Assembly (NCBI GenBank): GCA_017452895.1
Contig: JAFTLE010000005.1
Span: 1-34,083 of the forward strand
DNA: 34,083 nt
From: Clostridia bacterium
GTDB taxonomy: Bacteria; Bacillota; Clostridia; Oscillospirales; CAG-272
Reading direction: 5' to 3'
Shown one piece after another: positions 6,976-19,550 of this stretch. Every line of letters starts with the position of its first letter. The first letter of the stretch is position 1. The position numbers were made by a program, and so were the translations under genes. The notes under the pieces are model-generated. The model was given only the letters and a program-made list of their open reading frames with translations, was not told where the DNA came from and did not search any database.

Positions 6976-7437
6976 ATGGAACGCATCAAGAGCTTTGAGG
7001 TCGACCACGACCTTATCACCCCGGGCTTTTATATCTCGCGCATCGACGGCGACGTGACGACCTACGATCTGCGCACGCGCCGCCCCAACTGCGGCGACCT
7101 GATGTCGCACGGGGCGATGCATACGATGGAGCATCTGTTCGCTACCTATATCCGCAACAGCGATCTTGGCACCGATATCCTCTACTTCGGGCCGATGGGC
7201 TGTCAGACGGGCTTCTATCTGCTCGTCAGAAACGCCGAGCACGACCGCGTGTTCACCACGGTGCTGAACGTGCTGACAAAGATCCTCGCCCACCGTGGGG
7301 AGGTCTTTGGCAACAGCCGTAAGGAGTGCGGAAACTTTGCCTCGCTCTCGCTTCCCGCCGCGAAGGAGGAGGCGCGCCGTTATCTTGACGCACTGCTGGA
7401 AAAGGGGGGGCCTGATCTTGACTATCCGACCGAGTGA
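6976..7437 (+). CDS. luxS: S-ribosylhomocysteine lyase (AI-2 synthase)
   Basis: LuxS cleaves S-ribosylhomocysteine to homocysteine and 4,5-dihydroxy-2,3-pentanedione, the precursor of autoinducer AI-2. The 153-residue length is normal. The metal-binding HTMEH motif is at 49-53, followed by LFATYIRN. The catalytic cysteine lies in FGPMGCQTGFYLL (C76), and the third metal ligand is the Cys of RKECGNF (C118). AAAGGA lies 8 nt before the ATG. The last 20 nt overlap the start of the nucleosidase gene that makes its substrate, so the two are translationally coupled. Confidence 0.97.
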   Translation: MERIKSFEVDHDLITPGFYISRIDGDVTTYDLRTRRPNCGDLMSHGAMHTMEHLFATYIRNSDLGTDILYFGPMGCQTGFYLLVRNAEHDRVFTTVLNVLTKILAHRGEVFGNSRKECGNFASLSLPAAKEEARRYLDALLEKGGPDLDYPTE

Positions 7438-8131
7438 CTCGCATCCCGTTGCCATCCTTGCCGCGATGCCACGCGAAATGGAGGGGCTTTTAGCCCTGCT
7501 TGAGGACGCGAAAAGTGAGACCGTCAGCGGCATCACCTTCCACAAGGGACGGCTTTGCGGCGTGCCAGCCGTGCTTGCCGTTATGGGGATCGGTAAGGTC
7601 TTTGCCGCAATCGCTGCGCAGACGGTGATCCTCAGATATTCCCCCGCCCTGCTCATCAACACGGGCGTTGCGGGCACGCTCTCGCCCGCGCTTTCGGTCG
7701 GCGGCATTGCCGTTGCCGACAGCCTCTGTCAGCACGATATGGACACCTCACCCCTCGGCGACCCCGTCGGGATGGTCTCGGGCGTGAATCGGATCTACTT
7801 CCCCGCCGACCCCGACGCGATCGGGGGGCTGACGGCGGCGCTTGACGCGCTCTCGCTCCCCTACCTGATCGGCCATATCGCCTCGGGCGACGCCTTCATT
7901 GCAGACGGCGCGAAAAAGGCGTATATCCGCGACACCTTCAACGCCGTCGCGTGTGAGATGGAGGGTGCGGCAGTCGCGCAGACCGCCTATGTAAACGGCA
8001 CGCCGTTTGCCGTCCTGCGCGCCATTTCGGACTCCGCCGACGGCGGTGCTGAGATGCTTTACAGCGAATTCGTCACCCTCGCGGCAAAGAACAGCATTGC
8101 GGTTTTGTGCGAATTTCTTTCTAAAATGTAA
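7418..8131 (+). CDS. mtnN: 5'-methylthioadenosine/S-adenosylhomocysteine nucleosidase
   Basis: This enzyme (Pfs/MTAN) removes adenine from S-adenosylhomocysteine and methylthioadenosine; LuxS acts on the product. The start is a TTG at 7418, with AAGGGGGG 8-9 nt upstream inside luxS. It gives 237 residues and keeps the conserved first strand PVAILAAMPREMEGL. The only nearby ATG (7466) would delete that strand. Catalytic Glu of the first motif is E20. The ACEMEGAAVAQTAY motif binds the ribose, and ISDSADG near residue 205 holds the catalytic Asp. The 20-nt overlap with luxS shows an operon. A hairpin terminator follows at 8204. Confidence 0.95.
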   Translation: MTIRPSDSHPVAILAAMPREMEGLLALLEDAKSETVSGITFHKGRLCGVPAVLAVMGIGKVFAAIAAQTVILRYSPALLINTGVAGTLSPALSVGGIAVADSLCQHDMDTSPLGDPVGMVSGVNRIYFPADPDAIGGLTAALDALSLPYLIGHIASGDAFIADGAKKAYIRDTFNAVACEMEGAAVAQTAYVNGTPFAVLRAISDSADGGAEMLYSEFVTLAAKNSIAVLCEFLSKM

Positions 8132-8203
8132 ACAAAACGCAACAAAAAGAGCAGACAAAGCGATACCTACCATAAAGCAAGTTTTACCAACCGCAAATAC
8201 AGC

Positions 8204-8240
8204 AAAAGGAGTACGGGCATTTTTGCCTGTACTCCTTTTT
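8204..8240. terminator. Bidirectional terminator between luxS-mtnN and the atp operon
   Basis: A 16-bp stem (8204-8219 with 8224-8239, one G-T pair, loop TTTT) starts AAAAGGAGTACGGGCA. It has T-runs on both strands, so it can end mtnN transcripts from the left and atp transcripts from the right. Confidence 0.75.
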
Positions 8241-8312
8241 ACACTTCTTGCCCTGCAAGGTATAGTGTGTTACACCTTATAGGTATATATTGTTGGGAGG
8301 TAAGGATTTTTA

Positions 8313-8503
8313 GTGATATGCTTCGCTTCGCTCAGCCTGATATTTTTGCTTCGCAAAAGTGATATTGCTCCGAGTTGCTTTGCAACTCTATGGTCGCAGT
8401 GATATTCTATTCGCCTTTGTAACGTCAAACGCGCGTAGCGCATATCACTGCCGCAGGCAATATCACGCACGGAGTGCATATCACTCGCCGCAGGCGAATA
8501 GAG
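8313..8503. repeat. Array of GTGATAT words alternating with mini-hairpins
   Basis: The heptamer occurs at 8313-8319, 8359-8365 and 8399-8405 (forward), with a CTGATAT variant at 8337-8343. It occurs inverted at 8442-8448, 8460-8466 and 8478-8484. Nearly every interval is a short self-palindrome with a 3-nt loop. Examples are TTTTGCTTCGCAAAA, GAGTTGCTTTGCAACTC, GCGCGTAGCGC, TGCCGCAGGCA, GCACGGAGTGC and CGCCGCAGGCG. The right half repeats every 18 nt. The segment CTATTCGCC (8407-8415) is matched inverted by GGCGAATAG (8493-8501), so the inner part is also one large inverted repeat. It has no open frame and no CRISPR-like unique spacers. It lies in the 419-nt gap after mtnN. Confidence 0.85.
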
Positions 8504-8505
8504 TT

Positions 8506-8533
8506 GGCGCACCTGCTTTATCGCAGGTGCGCC
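8506..8533. repeat. Perfect 11-bp hairpin downstream of atpC
   Basis: GGCGCACCTGC (8506-8516), loop TTTATC, GCAGGTGCGCC (8523-8533). It sits 17 nt after the atpC stop. It lacks a T-tract on either strand, so it may protect the atp mRNA 3' end rather than terminate. Confidence 0.6.
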
Positions 8534-8550
8534 AAGATCTGCTCTATTTG

Positions 8551-11029
<2,479 letters not shown>

Positions 11030-11032
11030 CGC

Positions 11033-13033
<2,001 letters not shown>

Positions 13034-13050
<17 letters not shown>

Positions 13051-13549
13051 CTTCTTCACCAAGCTCCGTCAGGAATGCGTCGATCATCGTGCGATGATCC
13101 TTTTCATCGATCTCCCGCGCGAGCAGCTGCTCGGTCAACGCACCCGATACCTCGACGATTTTTTCCCTCAGCTGCTCGTCGGCACGGCGCTCCATCAGCT
13201 CGATCTCACTCTCGGCGGCGCGGATCATACCGTCGGCACGCTCACCCGCCTCCTTAATGATCGCGGCACGCCGCCGCTTCGCGCCCTCGGTCGCGTCGGC
13301 AAGGATGGCGTCCGCCTCCTCCTTTGCGTGCGAGAGCCGCTCCTCCCATTCGTTCCTGCTCCGTTGTGCGCTCTCCTCAGCCGCCTCTGCCGCCGCGTAC
13401 TGCGCGTCAAGCTCGCTCTGCCGCTTCTCCATCACACGCGTCACGGGCTTGAACAGGAATTTCTTGAGAATGAGAAAAAGCAAAGTTAGGTTTACAAGAG
13501 AGATCAAGATCTGCCACAGATTGACAGAAATGACGTCCAAGGTCTGCAT
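13034..13549 (-). CDS. atpF: F-type ATP synthase b subunit
   Basis: The b subunit is the membrane-anchored peripheral stalk. It has 171 residues: one N-terminal transmembrane helix (LWQILISLVNLTLLFLILKK, residues ~11-30) followed by KFLFKPVTRVMEKRQ. A long charged coiled coil rich in Ala/Glu/Arg makes up the rest. There is a single b gene, so the stalk is probably a homodimer. AGAGG lies 7 nt before the ATG. It lies between atpE and atpH. Confidence 0.95.
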
Positions 13550-13559
13550 AGACTACCTC

Positions 13560-14774
<1,215 letters not shown>

Positions 14775-14778
<4 letters not shown>

Positions 14779-15170
14779 TCGTTCACCCCCCGTTTTTTAT
14801 CAAAGAGCGGACGAAAAAGGACGGCAACGCGCGGGAAGAAGACGGGAACGACCACCGCCACGGTATGAAAGCAGGGCAAAAGAATGCCGAGCGCAACGAC
14901 GACCGCCAGCAACAGATAGCGGTAGGTCATCGAGAGCTTCATCAGGCTCTTCGCCTCCTTCTCCTCCTTGCCAAGGCTCGCCTGTACGCCAAGCCCCATC
15001 AAAAAGAAGTTCAGCACCGCAAAAAAGGCGGTCAGCAGATTGCCGAGCAGAACGGTATAGTCCCAGCGCGAAAGCACGAGAAAGACCGCCTGCATCAGAA
15101 TGCTGAGGATCAGCACCCAGAGCGCGACGTATCTGCTCTCCCTCCATATGACACCGTCGATTTTTTTCAT
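14775..15170 (-). CDS. atpI: ATP synthase subunit I-like membrane protein
   Basis: This is the first gene of the atp operon. Its 131 residues have four hydrophobic segments (VALWVLILSILMQAVFLVL, LLGNLLTAFFAVLNFFLMGLG, YRYLLLAVVVALGIL and VAVVVPVFFPRVAVL). That is the AtpI/UncI layout. AtpI proteins help assemble the c-ring and may supply magnesium. GGAG sits 7 nt before the ATG. Identification rests on topology and operon position; sequence conservation in this family is low. Confidence 0.85.
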
Positions 15171-15192
15171 GGCACACTCCGTAAAAGCATAA

Positions 15193-15227
15193 GGGAACCA
15201 AATTTCCTCTTCAGACAGCTGGTTCCC
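15193..15227 (-). promoter_or_regulatory. Leader hairpin of the atp operon
   Basis: In the ~80-nt leader between promoter and atpI, GGGAACCA and TGGTTCCC form an 8-bp stem around a 19-nt loop (arms 15220-15227 and 15193-15200). There is no T-tract after it. It could stabilise the long mRNA or affect atpI translation. Confidence 0.45.
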
Positions 15228-15252
15228 TATAGTATTTTTTCAGTATGTTGAA

Positions 15253-15281
15253 ATTATAGCACACTCCGCAAGACAAGTCAA
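15253..15281 (-). promoter_or_regulatory. Promoter of the atp operon
   Basis: On the minus strand there is a TTGACT (15276-15281), a 17-nt spacer and a perfect TATAAT (15253-15258), 82 nt before the atpI ATG. Confidence 0.85.
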
Positions 15282-15323
15282 TCACTTTTTTTATTTTGCC
15301 CCCACTTTTTCCGTTTTGTGCGG

Positions 15324-15349
15324 AAAATGTAAACTATCACTTACATTTT
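15324..15349. promoter_or_regulatory. Dyad AAAATGTAA-N8-TTACATTTT upstream of the atp promoter
   Basis: Perfect 9-nt arms are separated by ACTATCAC, 43 nt upstream of the atp -35 box. The same arms with an 8-nt spacer recur at 32030-32057. It may be an operator or a hairpin. Confidence 0.45.
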
Positions 15350-15357
15350 AAAAAAGA

Positions 15358-15379
15358 AAAGCGGTCAAATGACCGCTTT
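15358..15379 (-). terminator. Terminator of the Gfo/Idh/MocA gene
   Basis: Read on the minus strand, AAAGCGGTCA and TGACCGCTTT flank a short loop. It is followed by T-rich sequence and begins 8 nt after the stop codon. Confidence 0.8.
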
Positions 15380-15386
15380 CCTAAGA

Positions 15387-16475
15387 TCAGTTGAAGTAAT
15401 AGGGCTTGCCCGTCTTTGCCGATTCGTAGATGCCCTCGAGGATCTGCGTGACGACGAACGCCTGCTCGGGCAGAACGGTCGCGTCGGTGCCGTGGATCAG
15501 CGAGCGGATCCACTGTGTCGCCTCGACTACGGAGGGATCTGCGCTCTTGCCGTCGAAGAAGGCAACGCCGTCCGCGGCGAAGGAGGGGGTCTCAACATAC
15601 ATCACACCGTTTTTCACGCCGTTAATCTCGAGCTGTCCTGCGTTTGGCATTCTCGCGCCCGCCTTGGTGCCGCAGACCGCGGTGACCGCCTCACGCGTGT
15701 CGGTATAGTTGATCGCCCAGGAGGATTCCAGCACAATCGTTGCGCCGTTTTCCATCACGATGAAGCCGAAGGCGGCGTCCTCGACCGTGAACTTCGCAGG
15801 ATCCCAGTCGCCCCACGCATTCGCCGTCTCGGTCTGGTTGTTGAATGCGTGGTAGGTCGTACCGACGCAGTATTTCGGCTTGTAGTTGTTCATCACCCAT
15901 AGCGTCAGATCGAGCGCGTGCGTGCCGATGTCGATCAGAGGACCGCCACCCTGCTCGTACTCGTCAAGGAATACGCCCCAGGTCGGTACGGCGCGGCGGC
16001 GCAGTGCCGTCGCCTTTGCGTAATAGATATCGCCGAAGGTTCCTTTTTCGGCTTCCTTCTTCATATACTGTGCGTCGTCGCGCTGACGGCTCTGATAGCC
16101 GATCGTCAGCTTTTTGCCCGTTGCTGCCGCCGCGTCGAGCATCTTCTTCGCCTCAGCGGAGTTGATCGCCATCGGCTTCTCACACATCACATGCTTGCCC
16201 GATTCCAATGCATCAACCGTGATAAAGCTATGGCTTCTGTTCGGGGTGCAGATGTGTACCACGTCGATACTCGTATCCTTCAAAAGCTCCTTGTAATCGG
16301 AGTAGACCTTCGCGCCCTCGACGCCGAATTTTTTCGCCGCCTCCTCTGCGCGCTCGACAATGATGTCGCAGAATGCAACCATCTCGCACTCCTTTACCTT
16401 CTGTAAGGACGGCATATGCTTGCCGTTTGCAATGCCGCCGCATCCAATGATGCCAACCTTCAGCTTCTTTTCCAT
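15387..16475 (-). CDS. Gfo/Idh/MocA family NAD(P)-dependent oxidoreductase
   Basis: This family oxidises or epimerises sugars and inositols using bound NAD(P). The 362 residues start MEKKLKVGIIGCGGIANGKH, a Rossmann glycine motif. The CEKPMA motif near residue 100, with the catalytic-site Lys, and GGGPLIDIGTHALDLTLWVM near 180, with the active-site Asp/His pair, follow. The start at 16475 follows GAGGGTGAT; a GTG nine bases earlier overlaps that site. It is transcribed alone, under a promoter overlapped by a LacI-type operator, so it is probably induced by a sugar. The substrate cannot be read from the sequence. Confidence 0.92.
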   Translation of the reverse strand: MEKKLKVGIIGCGGIANGKHMPSLQKVKECEMVAFCDIIVERAEEAAKKFGVEGAKVYSDYKELLKDTSIDVVHICTPNRSHSFITVDALESGKHVMCEKPMAINSAEAKKMLDAAAATGKKLTIGYQSRQRDDAQYMKKEAEKGTFGDIYYAKATALRRRAVPTWGVFLDEYEQGGGPLIDIGTHALDLTLWVMNNYKPKYCVGTTYHAFNNQTETANAWGDWDPAKFTVEDAAFGFIVMENGATIVLESSWAINYTDTREAVTAVCGTKAGARMPNAGQLEINGVKNGVMYVETPSFAADGVAFFDGKSADPSVVEATQWIRSLIHGTDATVLPEQAFVVTQILEGIYESAKTGKPYYFN

Positions 16476-16502
16476 AAATATCACCCTCGTATTTTACGTA
16501 AT

Positions 16503-16520
16503 CTTGGTATCGCTACCGAG
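16503..16520. promoter_or_regulatory. LacI/GalR-type operator
   Basis: CTTGGTATCGCTACCGAG is an 18-bp near-perfect palindrome with the central CG step typical of LacI-family sites. It lies just downstream of the -10 box and spans the likely transcription start, so a repressor bound here would block initiation. No LacI-family gene is in the window. Confidence 0.65.
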
Positions 16521-16524
16521 ATTC

Positions 16525-16553
16525 AGTATAGCATATCCGCGGCAACTTTGCAA
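16525..16553 (-). promoter_or_regulatory. Promoter of the Gfo/Idh/MocA gene
   Basis: On the minus strand there is a TTGCAA (16548-16553), a 17-nt spacer and TATACT (16525-16530). Confidence 0.7.
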
Positions 16554-16624
16554 GAAAAAACGACAGAAGCACAAAAATTACTTCCCGCCCACTCCTTTCG
16601 CGCCGACAATGTTTCAAAAGCGTC

Positions 16625-16653
16625 TTGACAGACACCTTTTTTTGTTGTAGAAT
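16625..16653 (+). promoter_or_regulatory. Promoter of the membrane protein gene
   Basis: A perfect TTGACA (16625-16630), a 17-nt spacer and TAGAAT (16648-16653). Confidence 0.75.
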
Positions 16654-16717
16654 GAAGGGGATCAAAGGGGACGCTTGCCGTCCTTTAACATATTATGGTA
16701 GAAAGGAAGGGCGCTTT

Positions 16718-17650
16718 ATGAAAACGAAGCCACGGGATGTTGCCCGCCTGTCCAAGGAGCTAATCCGTAAGCGTTATCGCCAGAAAAAGGGCGTTTTCGT
16801 TCTCTATATCATTTTGAATGCCGTCGTCATCGCGAGCATTGTCAGCGCCGCGATTCAAGCGCACTGGGAGTCGGTTTTTATCGGCTTCCTTGCTATGATG
16901 CTGCTTTTGATCCCGACCGCGGTCGAGCGTAGTCTGAAGGTCAAATTGCCGACCGCGCTTGAGACCGTCGCCCTGCTCTTCATCTTCGCCGCGCAGATTC
17001 TCGGCGAAATGAACGATTTCTATGTTCACATTCCATGGTGGGACGACCTTCTACATACCGTCAACGGCTTTATGTTCGCCGCCTTCGGCTTCGCGCTCGT
17101 CGATATCCTCAACCGCTCGGAGCGCAGCAAGTTCAATCTCTCACCCGTCTTCCTTGCGATGGTCGCGTTCTGCTTCTCAATGACCATCGGCGTGCTTTGG
17201 GAATTCTTTGAGTATTTCGCCGACGGCATCCTGCGCGTCGATATGCAGAAGGATTCCATCGTCACCGCCATCCGCTCGATGGAGCTGTCCGACCCCGCAC
17301 ACCCCACCATTATTAGACTCACCGAGATTTCAAAGACCGTTGTCAACTACGGTGAAGGACAGCAGTACGTCATTGAGGGTGGCTATCTCGATATCGGACT
17401 GCACGATACCATCCTCGACCTCATCGTCAACTTCATCGGTGCCTTCGTATTCAGCGTCTTCGGCTTCATCTATGTCAAGGGAACGGGCCGCCACAGCAAA
17501 AAGATCGCGGAGCAGTTCATCCCGAAATTCGCCGCAGAGGATGGCGCCGAGAAAGTCCCCGCCGAGGAAGTCCCCGAGGACACTCCGACTGAGGATACTC
17601 CGACCGAGGATACTCCCGCGGAGATCCCCGCAGGCGTGACGGAGAAATGA
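16718..17650 (+). CDS. Integral membrane protein with acidic Thr/Pro/Glu repeat tail
   Basis: The protein has 310 residues and no assigned function. After a basic N-terminus come about six hydrophobic segments (GVFVLYIILNAVVIASIV, FIGFLAMMLLLIPTA, TVALLFIFAAQIL, GFMFAAFGFALVDIL, VFLAMVAFCFSMTIGVLWEFF, DLIVNFIGAFVFSVFGFIYV). Polar membrane-edge motifs stand out: MNDFYVHIPWWDDLLHTVNG and LWEFFEYFADG. These recall the YjdF/DUF2238 type of membrane protein, but I am not certain. The C-terminus (from about residue 280) is acidic, with a tandem EDTPT repeat encoded by a 15-nt DNA repeat. The ATG at 16718 has AAGGAAGG 7 nt upstream. It is monocistronic. Confidence 0.8.
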   Translation: MKTKPRDVARLSKELIRKRYRQKKGVFVLYIILNAVVIASIVSAAIQAHWESVFIGFLAMMLLLIPTAVERSLKVKLPTALETVALLFIFAAQILGEMNDFYVHIPWWDDLLHTVNGFMFAAFGFALVDILNRSERSKFNLSPVFLAMVAFCFSMTIGVLWEFFEYFADGILRVDMQKDSIVTAIRSMELSDPAHPTIIRLTEISKTVVNYGEGQQYVIEGGYLDIGLHDTILDLIVNFIGAFVFSVFGFIYVKGTGRHSKKIAEQFIPKFAAEDGAEKVPAEEVPEDTPTEDTPTEDTPAEIPAGVTEK

Positions 17651-17700
17651 CGCGAGAGGAGCGCCTTTTGAAAAAGCGCCGCAAAAGCCCTTAAAAAAGG

Positions 17701-17735
17701 AAAAGAGACTGTTTTCAAATACAGTCTCTTTTTTG
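17701..17735 (+). terminator. Terminator after the membrane protein gene
   Basis: Stem AAAAGAGACTGT (17701-17712) and ACAGTCTCTTTT (17721-17732), loop TTTCAAAT, then further Ts. It can also serve recX, which converges from the right, since the opposite strand also ends in Ts. Confidence 0.8.
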
Positions 17736-17786
17736 ATTCGTTTGAGATTTTTTCCATGCTTTTTCAAAAAAGCGAAGGATCCACCG

Positions 17787-18383
17787 TCACCGATAGCCGT
17801 AGCGATAGGAGAGGGCGCGCAGGTCGTCTGGGCTTGGATTGTCGCCGAGCTTTTTGGAGGCGAGGGTGCGGAACGCCGCGTCAAAATCAATCTCACCGTC
17901 GGCGACGGCGGCGTCGATCGCCGCATCGATATCGGCGCGAGCGTAGCCCTTTGCGAGCAGATGCTCGGTGATACGCACGCGTCCCCAATACTTATAGCGC
18001 ACGCACTGCACGGCGGCGCGATACGCCTGCTCCGCCTCACGGATATAGCCGTGTGCGTGGAGATAGCGGACGGCAAGTTCGGCGGATGCGCGCGGAACAC
18101 CGCGGCGCAAAAGCTTCCCGAACAGCTGTCGGCGCGTATTGTCACCCGCAGCGAGAATGCGCTCAGCACGTAAAAGCGCGTCGTAGTGAGCCGCCTGCTC
18201 AGAAAGCTTCCCTACCCTCTCGTCATCGAGCATTTCGCCCGCAGCAGGTGCGCCGAGTGCCTCGTACGCCGAGCGCAGAATGCGATAGGATTCGACCCCC
18301 GCATCACTCGAGAGGCGCAAAAGCGCGGCGTGCCCCGTATGGGTCACCGAAAGCAGGGTGGCTCCGCGATCAGAGCTCTCCAT
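17787..18383 (-). CDS. recX: RecA regulatory protein RecX
   Basis: RecX binds RecA filaments and modulates their assembly. The 198-residue product is all-helical: [22 protein letters not shown] at the N-terminus, then three-helix repeats with the RecX pattern [31 protein letters not shown], then [29 protein letters not shown]. The ATG at 18383 lies inside the 3' end of recA, overlapping it by 14 nt, a typical coupled recA-recX arrangement. Longer in-frame starts would overlap recA deeply and are not supported. Confidence 0.9.
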   Translation of the reverse strand: MESSDRGATLLSVTHTGHAALLRLSSDAGVESYRILRSAYEALGAPAAGEMLDDERVGKLSEQAAHYDALLRAERILAAGDNTRRQLFGKLLRRGVPRASAELAVRYLHAHGYIREAEQAYRAAVQCVRYKYWGRVRITEHLLAKGYARADIDAAIDAAVADGEIDFDAAFRTLASKKLGDNPSPDDLRALSYRYGYR

Positions 18384-19479
18384 CCTCGTCAAGACCCTCA
18401 AGCTCCAGCTCGTCGTCCTCCTCGAGCACGTAATCATCCTCAAATTCAAGCTCCTCTGCTGCGGCACGAACCTCGTCCTCGATCTTCTTCATCAGCTCAG
18501 GCTCGGATTCGAGATACTGGCGCACCTTCTCCTTGCCCTGACCAAGTCTTTGCCCCTCGTAAGAGAGCCAAGAGCCGCTCTTTTCAAGCACCTTCGTCAG
18601 CACGCCGAGGTCGATGATCTCGTTCGTCTTGCAGATGCCCTTTCCGTAAAGGATATCGAACTCCGCGGTACGGAAGGGGGATGCAACCTTATTCTTCACG
18701 ACCTTACACTTGACGTGGTTGCCGTAGACCTCGGTGCCGTTTTTCAGCACCTCCGCCTTACGCACATCGATACGCACGGAGGCGTAGAACTTCAGCGCAC
18801 GGCCGCCCGTCGTAACCTCGGGGTTGCCGTAGACAACGCCGACCTTCTCACGCAGCTGGTTGATAAAGATAATGGTGCAGTTGCACTTCGCCGCAGAGCC
18901 CGAGAGCTTACGCATCGCCTGCGACATCAGGCGCGCCTGCAAACCGACGTGGTTTGCACCCATATCGCCGTCGATCTCCTGACGCGGAACGAGTGCCGCG
19001 ACCGAGTCGATGACGATCACGTCAATCGCGCCCGAGAGTGCGAGTGCCTCCGCAATTTCAAGTGCCTGCTCACCGCAATCGGGCTGAGAGACAAGAAGGT
19101 CGTTGATGTTGACGCCGAGCTTCTTTGCGTAGCTTGGGTCAAGCGCGTGCTCCGCGTCGATGAACGCCGCCTCGCCACCGTCCTTCTGTACCTCTGCGAT
19201 TACGTGCAGGGCAACCGTCGTTTTACCCGAGGATTCGGGACCGTAAATCTCAACGATTCTTCCGCGCGGCACACCGCCGATACCCAGCGCGATGTCAAGC
19301 GACAGCGAGCCCGTCGAAATCGCGGTCACGTTCATATCGGTCGAATCGCCGAGGCGCATGATCGCGCCCTTTCCGCAGTCGCGCTCAATGCGGGCGATGG
19401 TGTTGGCAATGGCTGCCTTTTTGTCAACGGGATCGGTAACCGCAACCGCCTTCTTCGGGGTGGTCTTTTTCGTTGCCAT
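18370..19479 (-). CDS. recA: Recombinase RecA
   Basis: RecA is the DNA-dependent ATPase of homologous recombination and SOS induction. It has 369 residues. The Walker A motif GPESSGKTT is at 80-88, and [16 protein letters not shown] (Walker B) and the L2-loop region [20 protein letters not shown] are intact. The C-terminal 25 residues are strongly acidic. GAGGAG lies 6 nt before the ATG. No Firmicutes LexA box (GAAC-N4-GTTC) is visible in the 71-nt gap to galK, so SOS control is not apparent here. Confidence 0.98.
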   Translation of the reverse strand: MATKKTTPKKAVAVTDPVDKKAAIANTIARIERDCGKGAIMRLGDSTDMNVTAISTGSLSLDIALGIGGVPRGRIVEIYGPESSGKTTVALHVIAEVQKDGGEAAFIDAEHALDPSYAKKLGVNINDLLVSQPDCGEQALEIAEALALSGAIDVIVIDSVAALVPRQEIDGDMGANHVGLQARLMSQAMRKLSGSAAKCNCTIIFINQLREKVGVVYGNPEVTTGGRALKFYASVRIDVRKAEVLKNGTEVYGNHVKCKVVKNKVASPFRTAEFDILYGKGICKTNEIIDLGVLTKVLEKSGSWLSYEGQRLGQGKEKVRQYLESEPELMKKIEDEVRAAAEELEFEDDYVLEEDDELELEGLDEDGEL

Positions 19480-19514
19480 AATAAACTCCTCTGTTTTCTT
19501 TGGTTTCTATTCCA

Positions 19515-19520
19515 ATTATA
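19515..19520 (-). promoter_or_regulatory. Possible recA -10 box
   Basis: A perfect TATAAT on the minus strand lies 35 nt upstream of the recA ATG, in the galK-recA gap. No good -35 was found at the right distance. This leaves open a weak internal promoter or pure read-through from galK. Confidence 0.35.
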
Positions 19521-19550
19521 CGGAAGCTGCTGTCCGATAAGAAGGACAGA

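Noticed and set aside
8313..8503. CRISPR array interpretation of the GTGATAT region
   Set aside because: The repeats are only 7 nt, occur in both orientations, and the intervals are palindromes of 11-33 nt rather than unique spacers. No cas genes are present.
17647..17694. 15-codon basic frame (MTREERLLKKRRKSP) overlapping the membrane protein stop
   Set aside because: Too short and runs into degenerate CTTTTGAAAAAG hairpin-like sequence; probably chance.
19480..19550. LexA/SOS box upstream of recA
   Set aside because: No GAAC-N4-GTTC or close variant was found; only a TATAAT is present.
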